DNA of 64,000 bases, taken from contig MTLP01000022.1 of assembly GCA_002009975.1 (NCBI GenBank), forward strand, positions 48,207 through 112,206. Reading direction: 5' to 3'. The position numbers and the translations under genes are program-made. Below, piece after piece: positions 25,649-34,729 of the stretch. The stretch comes from Thermococcus sp. JdFR-02. Its GTDB lineage: Archaea > Methanobacteriota_B > Thermococci > Thermococcales > Thermococcaceae. Positions within the stretch are counted from its first letter, which is position 1, and every line of letters begins with the position of its first letter. A model generated the notes under the pieces. The model saw only the letters and a list, made by a program, of their open reading frames with translations. It did no database searches and had not been told where the DNA came from.

Positions 25649-26953
25649 GTGACAAGCTTGTTTAAGAAAGTTGCTTTGTTGATGACTATTGTGCTTTTAG
25701 GAGCTGTTGTAGCTGGATGTATCTCCCAAAAGGAGCAAACACCAACCCCAACAGAAACCGAAACAAAAGCTGAAGTAGTTGAAGTAGTTGTTTATGGACA
25801 ATGGGGTGGGAGTGAAGGAGAGGCTTTCATGAAAGCCTTACAAGAATATGATAATGCCCATCCAGAAGTGAAAATTAAATACGTTCAACAATCAAAGCTT
25901 AGAGATGCTGTTCTTAGTGAACTAGCTGCTGGCTCACCAAACTTTGATATTGCAATCCTACCATGGCCAGCTCTTATAAAAGAGCTTGGTCAAAAAGGTC
26001 AATTAGAAGACTTAACACCAATTGTAAACAAATATTCTGGACAAATTATGCAAAACCTTCTTGATCCAGTTAATCTTAATGGTGTTTACTATGGAATTCC
26101 AATTAAAGCATGGGCAAAGCCAGGTATTTGGTATAATGTTCATGTATTCAAAGACAACAATTTAGAACCACCAAAGACATTAGATGAACTAAAGCAAGTT
26201 TGTGATGTCTTAAAAGCTAAAGGTATTCAGCCAATGGCAAGTGGTGCTGCTGATAAATGGCCACTAAGTGATGTGTTTGAGGCTGTTCTTCTTAAAGTTG
26301 GAGGTCCAGAGCTTCACCAAAAATTAATGAAGCATGAAGTTGCATGGACAGACCCACAAGTTGTTGAAGCCTTCAAGGTCTTAAGTGATCTATTGAAACA
26401 AGGTTGCTATGGTGATCCTAAGGTTGCCATCGGTGAGAAATGGGAAGCTCAAGTAGCTCGCTTAGGAAACGGAGAAGTTGCAATGTACTTCATGGGTAAC
26501 TGGATGAACTTAATGCTGCAAAGCCAAGGATTTAAACCAGGTGACGATTACAACTTAATACCATTCCCAACAATCAAAGAAGGAGTTAAGCCAGCTATAG
26601 TAGCTGGTGGAGATTGGGTTATCGTTCCAAAGGGTGCTCCACACAAAGATGCCGCACTAAAGCTTGCAGAGTGGCTTGCAGGTCCAGAGTACCAAGAAAT
26701 AATGGTAAGGCAAAAAGGTTATTTGGCACCTAACTTAAAGGTTCCAAAAGAGGCTTATGATCCAGTTGATGGAAAGATTGTTTATGAGATCATGGCTAAC
26801 TCAGTAGTGGTACCAGACTTAGACGATAACGTCCCAAGTGGATTCCAACCAGTAATTTGGGACAAACTCTTTGAGCTTTGGGCAAACCCAGACAACTACC
26901 AACAAATTGCTGAAGAATTAGAAAAAGCAGCAAAGGATTACTACTCAAGTTAA
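25649..26953 (+). CDS. Sugar ABC transporter solute-binding lipoprotein (cluster 2)
   Basis: 434 residues from GTG 25649, after GGGGTGACTAATA. Lipoprotein signal ends VVAGC with Cys24, then a Thr/Glu/Pro linker and a family 1 binding fold (VVVYGQWGGSEGEAFMKAL). It is not the classic trehalose/maltose-binding protein of T. litoralis by sequence, although a TrmB-type operator controls it and treT is divergent. Ligand may be a glucoside or a beta-linked oligosaccharide, given the GH5 gene downstream. Confidence 0.87.
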   Translation: MTSLFKKVALLMTIVLLGAVVAGCISQKEQTPTPTETETKAEVVEVVVYGQWGGSEGEAFMKALQEYDNAHPEVKIKYVQQSKLRDAVLSELAAGSPNFDIAILPWPALIKELGQKGQLEDLTPIVNKYSGQIMQNLLDPVNLNGVYYGIPIKAWAKPGIWYNVHVFKDNNLEPPKTLDELKQVCDVLKAKGIQPMASGAADKWPLSDVFEAVLLKVGGPELHQKLMKHEVAWTDPQVVEAFKVLSDLLKQGCYGDPKVAIGEKWEAQVARLGNGEVAMYFMGNWMNLMLQSQGFKPGDDYNLIPFPTIKEGVKPAIVAGGDWVIVPKGAPHKDAALKLAEWLAGPEYQEIMVRQKGYLAPNLKVPKEAYDPVDGKIVYEIMANSVVVPDLDDNVPSGFQPVIWDKLFELWANPDNYQQIAEELEKAAKDYYSS

Positions 26954-26964
26954 AGGTGATGTAA

Positions 26965-27849
26965 ATGGGCGGAAGGAGGAAATATAACCTCAATAAAGAT
27001 TTCTTTTTCCTGATGACGCCCGCATTTACTTTACTTTTTATTTTTATAATCTACCCAATTTTAAATACCTTTTATCTAGGTTTCTTTAAATGGGATGGAT
27101 TTACTCCCCCAGAATTTGTTGGATTACAAAACTATGCTAAAATGCTTGACTATAGCTTATTTTGGACTTCAATAAAAAATAATCTGTTTATATTCATGAT
27201 CTTCCTTCCATTGGTCACGCTATTGGGGCTTGGTTTTGCCATATTATTGCACAATAAGGAAGTTGTGGGTAGGAACGTATTGAGAGGTATAGTGATGCTT
27301 GGAATGGTCATGCCTCTAACAGTTGTAGGTATTGTTTGGATGCTCTTATTAGATCCACGCTCTGGAATAATTAATAGGGTTCTTGAGTTACTTGGAGGCT
27401 CTCCAAGAGCCTGGATACAAGATCCATCCACTGCAATTTATTTCGTTATTATAGGTTCTTTATGGGCATGGGGTGGTTTCTCAACAACAGTATTTTTAGC
27501 TGGTCTTGAAGGTATTGATAAAGAAATTTTAGAGGCTTCTTTAATTGATGGGGCAAACCCATGGCAAAAGTTTAGATATGTCATTCTCCCCCTCTTAAAG
27601 CCCGCTTTAATAGTCGTAGTCACAATGAGTTCAATCTACATATTAAAGGTGTTCGATTTAATATTCGTTCTTTCAGCAGAGTCTCCACCACTTTATCTAT
27701 CAGTCTTAGCGTATTTAGTGTACTATGAAGCGTTCTTTAGGTATAGGTGGGGCTTTGCAGCCGCTGTAGCGACTTTCCTAACTATATCAGTCTTTGTATT
27801 CTCAATTGGAATGCTGAAGAGGATGATAGAAGAAAGGAGGGGATACTAG
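26965..27849 (+). CDS. Sugar ABC transporter permease (MalF type, cluster 2)
   Basis: 294 residues, six predicted membrane helices. EAA loop EASLIDGANPWQKFRYVILP is present. 11 bp after the binding-protein gene with GGTGATGTAA as ribosome site. The start of the second permease overlaps its last base. Confidence 0.9.
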   Translation: MGGRRKYNLNKDFFFLMTPAFTLLFIFIIYPILNTFYLGFFKWDGFTPPEFVGLQNYAKMLDYSLFWTSIKNNLFIFMIFLPLVTLLGLGFAILLHNKEVVGRNVLRGIVMLGMVMPLTVVGIVWMLLLDPRSGIINRVLELLGGSPRAWIQDPSTAIYFVIIGSLWAWGGFSTTVFLAGLEGIDKEILEASLIDGANPWQKFRYVILPLLKPALIVVVTMSSIYILKVFDLIFVLSAESPPLYLSVLAYLVYYEAFFRYRWGFAAAVATFLTISVFVFSIGMLKRMIEERRGY

Positions 27850-28673
27850 TGGTCAAGGTTACTATGAAGTACAAAATCACAATAAATCTAGTAGCTTGGA
27901 TTATTGGAGCTCTGCTCTTAATACCTCTTTTAGCTTTAGTAATGGCTTCAATCAGACCTTTTAGTGAAGTTGTTACTGGATGGTGGAAACTAAGCAATGC
28001 CCATTTTACTTTAGAGAACTATATTGATGTTATAGGCAGGGGATTTTCAAGGCATGTTTTGAACTCTATAATAATTGCCGTTTTTGCGACTGTTCTACCT
28101 TTGCTAATTGCAGGAATGGCAGCTTATGGTTTCACATCGTTTAGTTTTCCAATAAAAACAATGATATTCCTCACATTGGTTGCTATTCAAGTTGTGCCAC
28201 AACAAGCAGTTATTATACCTCTCTTAAAGCTTTTTAGAGATTTAGGATTCTATAATCACTTTTACGGAATAATACTAGTTCACTCAGCCTTTGCATTGCC
28301 TTGGACAATATTCTTCCTAAGAAGCTTTTTCATGACAATACCAAAAGATTATGAAGAGGCTGCTAAAATAGATGGACTTAGTGATACAATGATTTACTTT
28401 AAAATTATACTTCCGATAGCACTACCAGCTATTATCAGCGTTGCAGTTGTTCAATTCATCTTCGTTTGGCAAGACTTATTCTTTGCAATTACTCTCTTAA
28501 GACCAGAAAATTGGCCAGCGTCTGCTGGAATAACAAGGTTTGTTAGTAGATACAATCCAAATTGGGGACAGTTAACAGCTGCAGGTGTACTAACTATCCT
28601 TGTTCCAATAGTAGTTTACATAGCATTGCAGAAGTACTACATGAAAGGTGTCTCTGGCGGAATAAAAGGCTGA
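27849..28673 (+). CDS. Sugar ABC transporter permease (MalG type, cluster 2)
   Basis: 274 residues from GTG 27849, chosen because AGGAGGGG lies 7 bases before it and the upstream part of the frame overlaps the first permease; ATG 27864 is a second option. Six predicted helices and the EAA loop EEAAKIDGLSDTMIYFKIIL. No ATPase gene follows, which is unusual for this transporter class. Confidence 0.88.
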   Translation: MVKVTMKYKITINLVAWIIGALLLIPLLALVMASIRPFSEVVTGWWKLSNAHFTLENYIDVIGRGFSRHVLNSIIIAVFATVLPLLIAGMAAYGFTSFSFPIKTMIFLTLVAIQVVPQQAVIIPLLKLFRDLGFYNHFYGIILVHSAFALPWTIFFLRSFFMTIPKDYEEAAKIDGLSDTMIYFKIILPIALPAIISVAVVQFIFVWQDLFFAITLLRPENWPASAGITRFVSRYNPNWGQLTAAGVLTILVPIVVYIALQKYYMKGVSGGIKG

Positions 28674-28712
28674 ATACTTCTTTTCTTTTAAACAACATTA
28701 GGGGGGTAGGAG

Positions 28713-29903
28713 ATGGAGTTTATCTTAGGTGTTAATTACTGGCCAAGAAAGAAAGCTATGTTCTGGTGGAAAGACTTTGATCAAAAAGAAGTTGAAGATG
28801 AATTTCAGATAATCAAGGAGCTAAATCTCGATGTTGTTAGGATCTTCCTCCTTTGGGAGGACTTTCAACCAAAAATTGATAAGATTGATGAGAAAAGCGT
28901 TAAAAATCTTGGAAAAGTTTTGGATATTGCCAATGATCTTGATTTAAAAGTTATTCCAACTTTCTTCATAGGACATATGAGCGGCATAAACTGGCTTCCA
29001 GAATGGGCTTTAGACAATAAACCACATGAAAGATTCTCAACTTATTCAAATGGAAAAATCCTCGATTTAAGGGCTAAAGACATCTATGAGGATGAAGAAA
29101 TGTTGAAAGCTGAAAAGCTTTTAATTAATTCAATAACAGCCGAATTCAGGGATTCTCCAGTTATTTTTGCCTGGGACATCTCAAACGAAATTGATAACGT
29201 TAGAGTTCCAAAAACTCCTGAAGCTGGAAAAAGGTGGGTGAAGCTCATTTATGAGACCATAAAAGAGAATGACAACAGACCAGTAACCTTTGGAATTCAT
29301 CAAGAAGACATCGATAGGGACAAGCATTTTAGAGTTCAAGACGTTGCACAGTTTAATGATTTCTTATGTATGCATGCATATTCAGTTTATGCTGATTGGG
29401 CAGAGAATCCCTTAGATCCATATGTAGTTCCCTTTGCCTGTCTCTTGACTAAAGCCTTAGGTAAAAAAGAAGTTTTAATGGAAGAGTTTGGAATGCCAAT
29501 TGTCAAAGGAGAAACAAAAAGAGTGGAGTCTTATACTGGAAAAGAAAAAGCTTGGCACTACCTAATCAATGAGGAAGAGGCAGCAAAGTGGCTTGAAGAA
29601 ACTCTAAAGTTGTTATATGAATTCGGAGTTTTGGGAGCTTTGTACTGGAACTTTTCCGACTATCATGAAAGCCTTTGGGATAAACCACCCTTTGACAAAG
29701 AGATACATGAAAGGTTCTTTGGACTTTTGAGGAGTGATGGAAGTTTTAAACCAACTGCATTGGTAATTAAGAACTTCAAAGAGAAAATGAAAAATCTAAA
29801 AAGAAGAGAAGTTTTTATAGAAGTTCCAGAGAATTATTATGAAAATCCAAAGGAAAATCTTGTAAAGCTTTATAGGAAGTTTCTCAAAAACATGAGAGGG
29901 TGA
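28713..29903 (+). CDS. GH5-like glycoside hydrolase
   Basis: 396 residues, cytosolic, (beta/alpha)8 clan A glycosidase. Acid/base Glu159 lies in AWDISNEID and nucleophile Glu (257 or 258) in LMEEFGMP. The substrate-site His is in MHAYS (220-224). The branch resembles beta-mannanase/beta-glucanase or beta-mannosidase-type enzymes. Without a signal peptide it should act on oligosaccharide already imported by the transporter just upstream (39 bp gap, ribosome site GGGGGTAGGAG). Exact specificity unknown. Confidence 0.8.
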   Translation: MEFILGVNYWPRKKAMFWWKDFDQKEVEDEFQIIKELNLDVVRIFLLWEDFQPKIDKIDEKSVKNLGKVLDIANDLDLKVIPTFFIGHMSGINWLPEWALDNKPHERFSTYSNGKILDLRAKDIYEDEEMLKAEKLLINSITAEFRDSPVIFAWDISNEIDNVRVPKTPEAGKRWVKLIYETIKENDNRPVTFGIHQEDIDRDKHFRVQDVAQFNDFLCMHAYSVYADWAENPLDPYVVPFACLLTKALGKKEVLMEEFGMPIVKGETKRVESYTGKEKAWHYLINEEEAAKWLEETLKLLYEFGVLGALYWNFSDYHESLWDKPPFDKEIHERFFGLLRSDGSFKPTALVIKNFKEKMKNLKRREVFIEVPENYYENPKENLVKLYRKFLKNMRG

Positions 29904-29907
29904 AAGC

Positions 29908-30858
29908 ATGATCTTTGCAATTGGCGAAATATTAATTGATTTCATTGCAAAAGAAGAAGGGGCTCTAAAGGATGTTAAAGCCTTTGAGAAGTTTCCGGGC
30001 GGAGCACCAGCAAACGTTGTTGTTGGACTTTCACGCCTAAATGTCCCCTCAGCATTAATAAGTAAAGTAGGAAAAGATCCATTTGGTGAATTCTTAGTTG
30101 AAAAATTGAAAGCTGAGAATGTTGAAACTAAATATATTGCCTTTGATGAAGAAAAGCACACGGGGATTGTATTTGTTCAGTTAATTGGTGCAAAGCCTGA
30201 ATTTATACTTTATGATGGTGTTGCTTACTTCAATTTAAAGCTTGATGACATTGACTTCTCGTTCATTGAAAATGCAAGTGTCCTACATTTTGGGAGCGTG
30301 TTCTTTGCAAGAGAACCAAGCAGAACTACAACCTTTGAAACTCTAAAGAAAGTTAAAGGGAAGATACCCATAAGCTATGATGTCAATATTCGTCTTGATC
30401 TATGGCGTGGTAGAAAGGAAGAGATGCTAAAAGACATTGAAAAAGGGCTGAAGTTAGCAGACATTGTGAAAATTGGTGAAGAGGAGTTAGAATTTCTTAA
30501 GAATAATGGGATAGACTTAGAAAGCTTTGAGTTTAAACTCTTAGCAATAACAAAGGGCTCTAAAGGGAGTGAGCTTATACATAAGAGCGAAAAAGTTGAA
30601 GTTCCAGCTTATAAGGTTAGCCCAATTGACACAACTGGAGCAGGCGATGCTTACATGGCATCTCTCCTAGCTTCACTATATGCATTAGATAAACTTGAGA
30701 GCTTAGAGATTAGCGGCGAAGAACTTAAACTCATTGGCAAATTTGCCAATATAGTCGCTGCAATTTCAACATTAAAGAGAGGAGCTTGGAGCGTTCCAAA
30801 ACTGGAAGAGTTGAGAGAAGTTAGTGAAATTAGTGGTATCATAAAAAATCTACTATAG
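29908..30858 (+). CDS. PfkB-family carbohydrate kinase
   Basis: 316 residues of the ribokinase/PfkB family. The N-terminal sugar motif is GGAPANVVVGLSRL (31-44), and the catalytic-base segment DTTGAGDAYMASL lies near residue 245. Family members phosphorylate fructose, ribose or 2-keto-3-deoxy acids with ATP or ADP. 4 bp after the GH5 gene, last gene of this operon. Fructokinase is a reasonable guess, since an isomerase-like gene is encoded in the divergent operon. Confidence 0.85.
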   Translation: MIFAIGEILIDFIAKEEGALKDVKAFEKFPGGAPANVVVGLSRLNVPSALISKVGKDPFGEFLVEKLKAENVETKYIAFDEEKHTGIVFVQLIGAKPEFILYDGVAYFNLKLDDIDFSFIENASVLHFGSVFFAREPSRTTTFETLKKVKGKIPISYDVNIRLDLWRGRKEEMLKDIEKGLKLADIVKIGEEELEFLKNNGIDLESFEFKLLAITKGSKGSELIHKSEKVEVPAYKVSPIDTTGAGDAYMASLLASLYALDKLESLEISGEELKLIGKFANIVAAISTLKRGAWSVPKLEELREVSEISGIIKNLL

Positions 30859-30980
30859 GCATCCTACAGGGAAGAAATCTAGCACAATATTTGTTTTATC
30901 TTTATTTTACCCAAATATTTACGTATTTGGCTTTTTCAGTTTTTACAGGAATGTTTATATAGTTTGAAGACTAGTTATAT

Positions 30981-31157
30981 GGTGAGGGGTATTGTATAAG
31001 GTAAAACTTCAAGCGAAAGCTTGACCCGATACAAGGTAATTATTTCAAACATTAATTCTGCAACGCTTTGTTGTGGAATTTAATGTTTAGAGAGATGGCT
31101 TTGCCTCGAGGAAAACTTCCACTTGGGGCTTGCCCTGTATGATATCCCTCATTTTAA
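30981..31157 (+). ncRNA. Putative structured non-coding RNA, unassigned family
   Basis: In a 483-bp gene-free gap. TATA TTTATAT at 30954-30960 predicts a start at about 30981. The ends pair: TGAGGGGTAT (30983-30992) with ATATCCCTCA (31142-31151), 10 bp with one G-U, and a T-run follows at 31152-31155. Inside are a hairpin CAAGC-GAAA-GCTTG (31010-31023) nested in TGTAT/ATACA, and a long hairpin AAACATTAA/TTAATGTTT (31047-31055 with 31080-31088) carrying CAAC/GTTG with a five-base loop. The third part has GGC-TTT-GCC. It is not tRNA, 7S RNA or the RNase P RNA as I know them, and has no open frame. Remaining bases to 31341 hold only the next gene's promoter (TATTTAAATAG). Confidence 0.6.
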
Positions 31158-31341
31158 TTCTTAAACACCGCTTTTTGAGTTATTAATGAGCCAATCCATC
31201 TTTTAAAGCACAGATATAATTAAAAATGCCTAGAATGGATAGGAAATCGCCTGAACGCTTTTCTCCCTTGATTTTATTCGAAATATTTAAATAGATGATT
31301 TTAGTAATATTATGTTAGAAAAAGTGGAGAGGTGAGAAACG

Positions 31342-32097
31342 ATGAGGTATGTAGCGGTTCTAGCGAACATAAACGGCAATTTTCCAGCATTAGTTAAAGC
31401 CTTAGGCAAGATTGAAGAACTTAAAGAAGAAGGATATAACATTGAAAAATACTATATTCTTGGCAATATCGTAGGATTGTTCCCATATCCAAGAGAGGTT
31501 CTTGATATCCTTGATGATATGATCAAGAACAGCAATGTTAAAGTTATTCGTGGTGAATTTGATCAAATAATTGCAGAAAGCGATCCTCACGCAGAAGGAT
31601 GTGATTATATCGATAAGCTTGACATTCCCGACCATGTGAAGAAAGCTCTACAATACACTTGGGAGAAATTAGGTCATGAAGGAAGGGAGTTTATAAGGGA
31701 TTTACCAATTTATTTAGTGGATAAAATAGGAAAGAACGAGATTTTTGGTGTTTATGGTAGCCCACTAAACCCCTTTAAGGGGATTGTATTACCTGAGCAA
31801 CCTACATCCTATTATGAAGCAATCATGAGACCAGTCAAAGACTATGAGCTTCTATTTGTTGCCTCACCAAAGATGCCAGTAAATGCAATGACAAGGTATG
31901 GAAGGATTGTTTGCCCTGGAAGCATAGGATTTCCACCAGGAAAAGACCATAAAGCAACATTTGCCCTCGTTGATGTTGATACATTACATGTAAAGTTTAT
32001 TGAAGTTGATTATGACAAAAGGCTCATTGAGGACAAAATAAAGCAAGAAGGGCTGCCAGAACAGTTAACTAAAACCCTCTACTACGGAAAGATTTAA
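31342..32097 (+). CDS. Metallophosphoesterase-fold protein lacking metal ligands
   Basis: 251 residues aligned end to end with the YfcE/MJ0912-like calcineurin phosphoesterases. Every ligand motif is altered. The usual DIHGN is NINGN (9-13), GDIVG is GNIVG, GNHD is GEFD, the HGSP histidine is replaced (VYGSP) and GHTH is replaced by ASPK. The structural motif CPGSIGFP near the C-terminus is kept. The protein therefore probably keeps the fold but not metal-dependent catalysis. Ribosome site GGAGAGGTGAG. Overlaps the convergent flippase gene by 29 bp. Role perhaps regulatory or binding. Confidence 0.75.
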   Translation: MRYVAVLANINGNFPALVKALGKIEELKEEGYNIEKYYILGNIVGLFPYPREVLDILDDMIKNSNVKVIRGEFDQIIAESDPHAEGCDYIDKLDIPDHVKKALQYTWEKLGHEGREFIRDLPIYLVDKIGKNEIFGVYGSPLNPFKGIVLPEQPTSYYEAIMRPVKDYELLFVASPKMPVNAMTRYGRIVCPGSIGFPPGKDHKATFALVDVDTLHVKFIEVDYDKRLIEDKIKQEGLPEQLTKTLYYGKI

Positions 32098-33391
32098 ACA
32101 TCTCCATCATTTCTCCTATCTCCTTTCTCATAAAAAAGATGTAAACTAACAAACCTAAGGAAAGGACAGATTTTGAGACAAAAATAAGCATTTGTAAAGG
32201 TAAGGCATAAAGTAGGGGCTTATAACTCGCCATGGAAACACCAAGATACCTTTTGGCAAAATATATGACTCCAATAAAAATTGCTGAGTAGCCGAATATT
32301 AAACCAAGCATAGCTCCTTGCTCTCCAAACTTTGGAACTAAAAAGCTTAGGAAAAACAGAGAAATCATTGCACCTATAACGGAAATTACAGTTCCTTTTT
32401 TAACGTATTTCGTTGAGTTTAATGCTATTATGCTGGGATTATATGCTATGTAAATCTCCACCGCAATCACTGCTAAATAAAACTCACTTCCAAGGCTAAA
32501 ATCGAAAAGAAGTGAAAGAATCTCCCTACCAAATAGAAAAAGAGCAAAAACACAGAAAGCTATTACTAATGAAAGAACCCTTGTAGTATTCTCAGCTAAG
32601 GATGTAACATAATCCATCTCATTTTTACCATATTTATACGAATAGAGGGGCATTATTGCAGATTGAAGAACTTGAGGGAGGTAAGTTAGCAAAAATGCTG
32701 CTGAAAGAGAAGCCGAAACCTTCCCTGCTATTAGAGAACTTCCAAATTTTTCACTTAAAAAGTAGGGTCCCTGAACCAAAAACACCCCTGCCAATGTTCC
32801 AAGAAATGCAAAAGCGGAGTAATTTATTAAAAGCCTTAAATCCTCAAATCTTGGCACTCCAAAGAATCTTTCTTTGAAGATATAAACCTTTGAAAATAGA
32901 ACTATTGAGAAAAGCATTGCAATATAGGGCAAATATGGATCTTCAAAAGCAAAGCTTGCTAAAAAGATAATAAAACTGAAGATGATAGCATAAGCATATG
33001 CTTCCCCCCTATGAAGCCCATAAACAAAGCTCCTAAAAGTAAGCTGAAATGCTCTTAAAGTTGCTAAAATAGATATGTATACATTGAAAGGGAGCAAGAG
33101 AAGACCTAAAACTGGAAAAGAGAATGAAATTGTTGAAATAGATTTTATTCTCTCAAACTCTCCCCTACCCAAAAATTCGGAGGTATATTTGCCAAGAGCT
33201 ATTGCAAAAAAGCTCAGAGGAATTGCAAGTAAAAAGGCTTGGGAAATCAGAGAATTGACACTTCCTAACGTTTCTAATCCAAATTTTCTAGAAATCACAA
33301 CACTATATAAAAATCTGCTTAGCCCAAATAAAGCTAAAGCTACTATACTTGCCAATGAATGCTTCAATATAATCTTTTGCTCATAGCTCAT
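32069..33391 (-). CDS. Oligosaccharide flippase (Wzx/MATE-like)
   Basis: 440 residues from ATG 33391 (MSYEQKIILKHS); a TTG 18 bases upstream is the other option. About 12-14 membrane helices, with the polysaccharide-transporter N-terminal layout (FGLSRFLYSVVISRKFGLET). Such proteins flip lipid-linked sugars across the membrane for glycan assembly. 25 bp after the FUN14 gene, and they may share a transcript. No glycosyltransferase cluster adjoins. Confidence 0.8.
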   Translation of the reverse strand: MSYEQKIILKHSLASIVALALFGLSRFLYSVVISRKFGLETLGSVNSLISQAFLLAIPLSFFAIALGKYTSEFLGRGEFERIKSISTISFSFPVLGLLLLPFNVYISILATLRAFQLTFRSFVYGLHRGEAYAYAIIFSFIIFLASFAFEDPYLPYIAMLFSIVLFSKVYIFKERFFGVPRFEDLRLLINYSAFAFLGTLAGVFLVQGPYFLSEKFGSSLIAGKVSASLSAAFLLTYLPQVLQSAIMPLYSYKYGKNEMDYVTSLAENTTRVLSLVIAFCVFALFLFGREILSLLFDFSLGSEFYLAVIAVEIYIAYNPSIIALNSTKYVKKGTVISVIGAMISLFFLSFLVPKFGEQGAMLGLIFGYSAIFIGVIYFAKRYLGVSMASYKPLLYALPLQMLIFVSKSVLSLGLLVYIFFMRKEIGEMMEMFKSFRSRGF

Positions 33392-33416
33392 AGAATAAAA
33401 GAGAAACAAAGTGGAT

Positions 33417-33716
33417 TTAACCTTTATGGAATCCTAGGTAGAAACCAACAACAAATGCTCCTCCACCGGGCAATATGCCTATAACTTTATCGGCTAATCC
33501 TAAGGTTTGTTGAGCTGTGCTCTCCGTTAAATTGAAAAGTTTGTCAGTATTTATCGTTATAACACCCTTCTGCTGAAGCCAGAAGAGACTTAAAACATAA
33601 GCTCCTATTAGGGCTAAAACTAATTTTATGAACTTTTTTAGAGCGTATCCCGTCATGAATCCTACGACGCCACCAACACCAATATCGCCGACCATGTTGT
33701 TTATGTCCAACTCCAT
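33417..33716 (-). CDS. FUN14-family membrane protein
   Basis: 99 residues matching the FUN14 family: GVGGVVGFMTGYALKKFIKL (13-32), a central helix and the C-terminal GGGAFVVGFYLGFHKG. Two to three membrane helices. Prokaryotic members have no settled function. GGTGAGGCAGT precedes the ATG. The 202-bp gap to the PadR gene holds divergent promoters and nothing else I can identify. Confidence 0.8.
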   Translation of the reverse strand: MELDINNMVGDIGVGGVVGFMTGYALKKFIKLVLALIGAYVLSLFWLQQKGVITINTDKLFNLTESTAQQTLGLADKVIGILPGGGAFVVGFYLGFHKG

Positions 33717-33918
33717 ACTGCCTCACCATTAAATCATTCTACTCTTTTCTAATAAATAGTTTTCTTAACACAAAATCGTGCTCAAAGAGGAAAAAGCACC
33801 CTCATTTGATCGAATGGATTTTATCGCTGTAAAATGTTTAAATAGTATAAACGAAAAAGTATTTATAGTCTATGAAAGTTTTCCAGGTATATAGCATATA
33901 TCATTATAGGTGATACAC

Positions 33919-34245
33919 ATGGTAAGTCCAATGGAAAGACTTGAGGAAAAAATGACTAAGGAAGTTTTGTGGCTGTACATTTTAAGCTTACTAAAAGACA
34001 GACCAATGTACGCTTATGAGTTAAAGAACAGAATTAAAGAGAGGTTTGGATTTGAACCAGCCACAGTTAGCAGCTATGTTGTTCTCTACAAGCTTGAAAA
34101 AGGCGGATATGTGACATCAAAATGGCATGAAAGTGAAACAGGAAAACCCTCAAGGAAATATTATGAGCTTACAGAAAAAGGTAAAAAACTTTTAGAAGAA
34201 GGAATAAGCTTTATAGAAGACATGCTTCAAAAGTTAAGGGTCTAA
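33919..34245 (+). CDS. PadR-family transcriptional regulator
   Basis: 108 residues from ATG 33919, after AGGTGATAC. Winged HTH of the PadR type ([20 protein letters not shown], then [19 protein letters not shown] and the wing [19 protein letters not shown]). Usually a repressor of its own or adjacent genes. Its stop overlaps the stop of the convergent L40e gene by two bases. Target unknown. Confidence 0.88.
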   Translation: MVSPMERLEEKMTKEVLWLYILSLLKDRPMYAYELKNRIKERFGFEPATVSSYVVLYKLEKGGYVTSKWHESETGKPSRKYYELTEKGKKLLEEGISFIEDMLQKLRV

Positions 34246-34400
34246 CGACCGGCTCCTCCTCTTGGTTCTTTTGCCTTTGGTCTTAGTCCTTTGTATCCAC
34301 ACTTTCTACACTTGTCAGCTTTCCATGGATTTGTAGCACCGCATCTCATACAGATATATTTTTTAAACAATCTTGCTTCAGCTTCTGGAAACCTCGCCAT
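34242..34400 (-). CDS. rpl40e: 50S ribosomal protein L40e
   Basis: 52-residue zinc-ribbon ribosomal protein, too short for usual gene scans. It begins [20 protein letters not shown] and has the four cysteines C17, C20, C31 and C34 in CMRC...CRKC. The C-terminal tail is basic ([13 protein letters not shown]). GGAGGGATTATC is the ribosome site. Complete and normal for Archaea. Confidence 0.93.
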   Translation of the reverse strand: MARFPEAEARLFKKYICMRCGATNPWKADKCRKCGYKGLRPKAKEPRGGAGR

Positions 34401-34557
34401 GATAATCCCTCCATGATCTTGAACCTATGCACTTTTTAGTGCGTCTATTTTTAAACTTTACTGAAATTTGATTTTAGAAAGTAGAAATCTTTATCATCTC
34501 CTTGTTTATCCCTCACCGAAAGGTTTTTAATAGTATTCCTTCATTGTTATCTTGAGC

Positions 34558-34645
34558 GCGGGGGTGCCCGAGCCTGGCCAAAGGGGACGGACTTAAGATC
34601 CGTTGCCGGAGGGCTGCGCGGGTTCAAATCCCGTCCCCCGCACCA
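34558..34645 (+). tRNA. tRNA-Leu (UAA anticodon)
   Basis: 88-nt class II tRNA. Acceptor GCGGGGG/CCCCCGC, anticodon stem ACGGA/TCCGT around CTTAAGA giving TAA, long variable arm TGCCGGAGGGCTGCG and T arm GGTTCAAATCC, with encoded CCA. No intron. Confidence 0.95.
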
Positions 34646-34729
34646 ACAATTCTAAAAGTTTTGTTAAAGCATCTAGCTTTCTAAACAAAACAACATAGAT
34701 TCACTAAAATGTAAAAACCAAAAAGGACA

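Noticed and set aside
30859..31341. RNase P RNA or SRP RNA as identity of the structured RNA
   Set aside because: Too short and too AT-rich, and the conserved cores of those RNAs as I know them are not present; a loose GAGGAAAACTTCC resembles the RNase P GAGGAAAGUC box but forms its own small hairpin.
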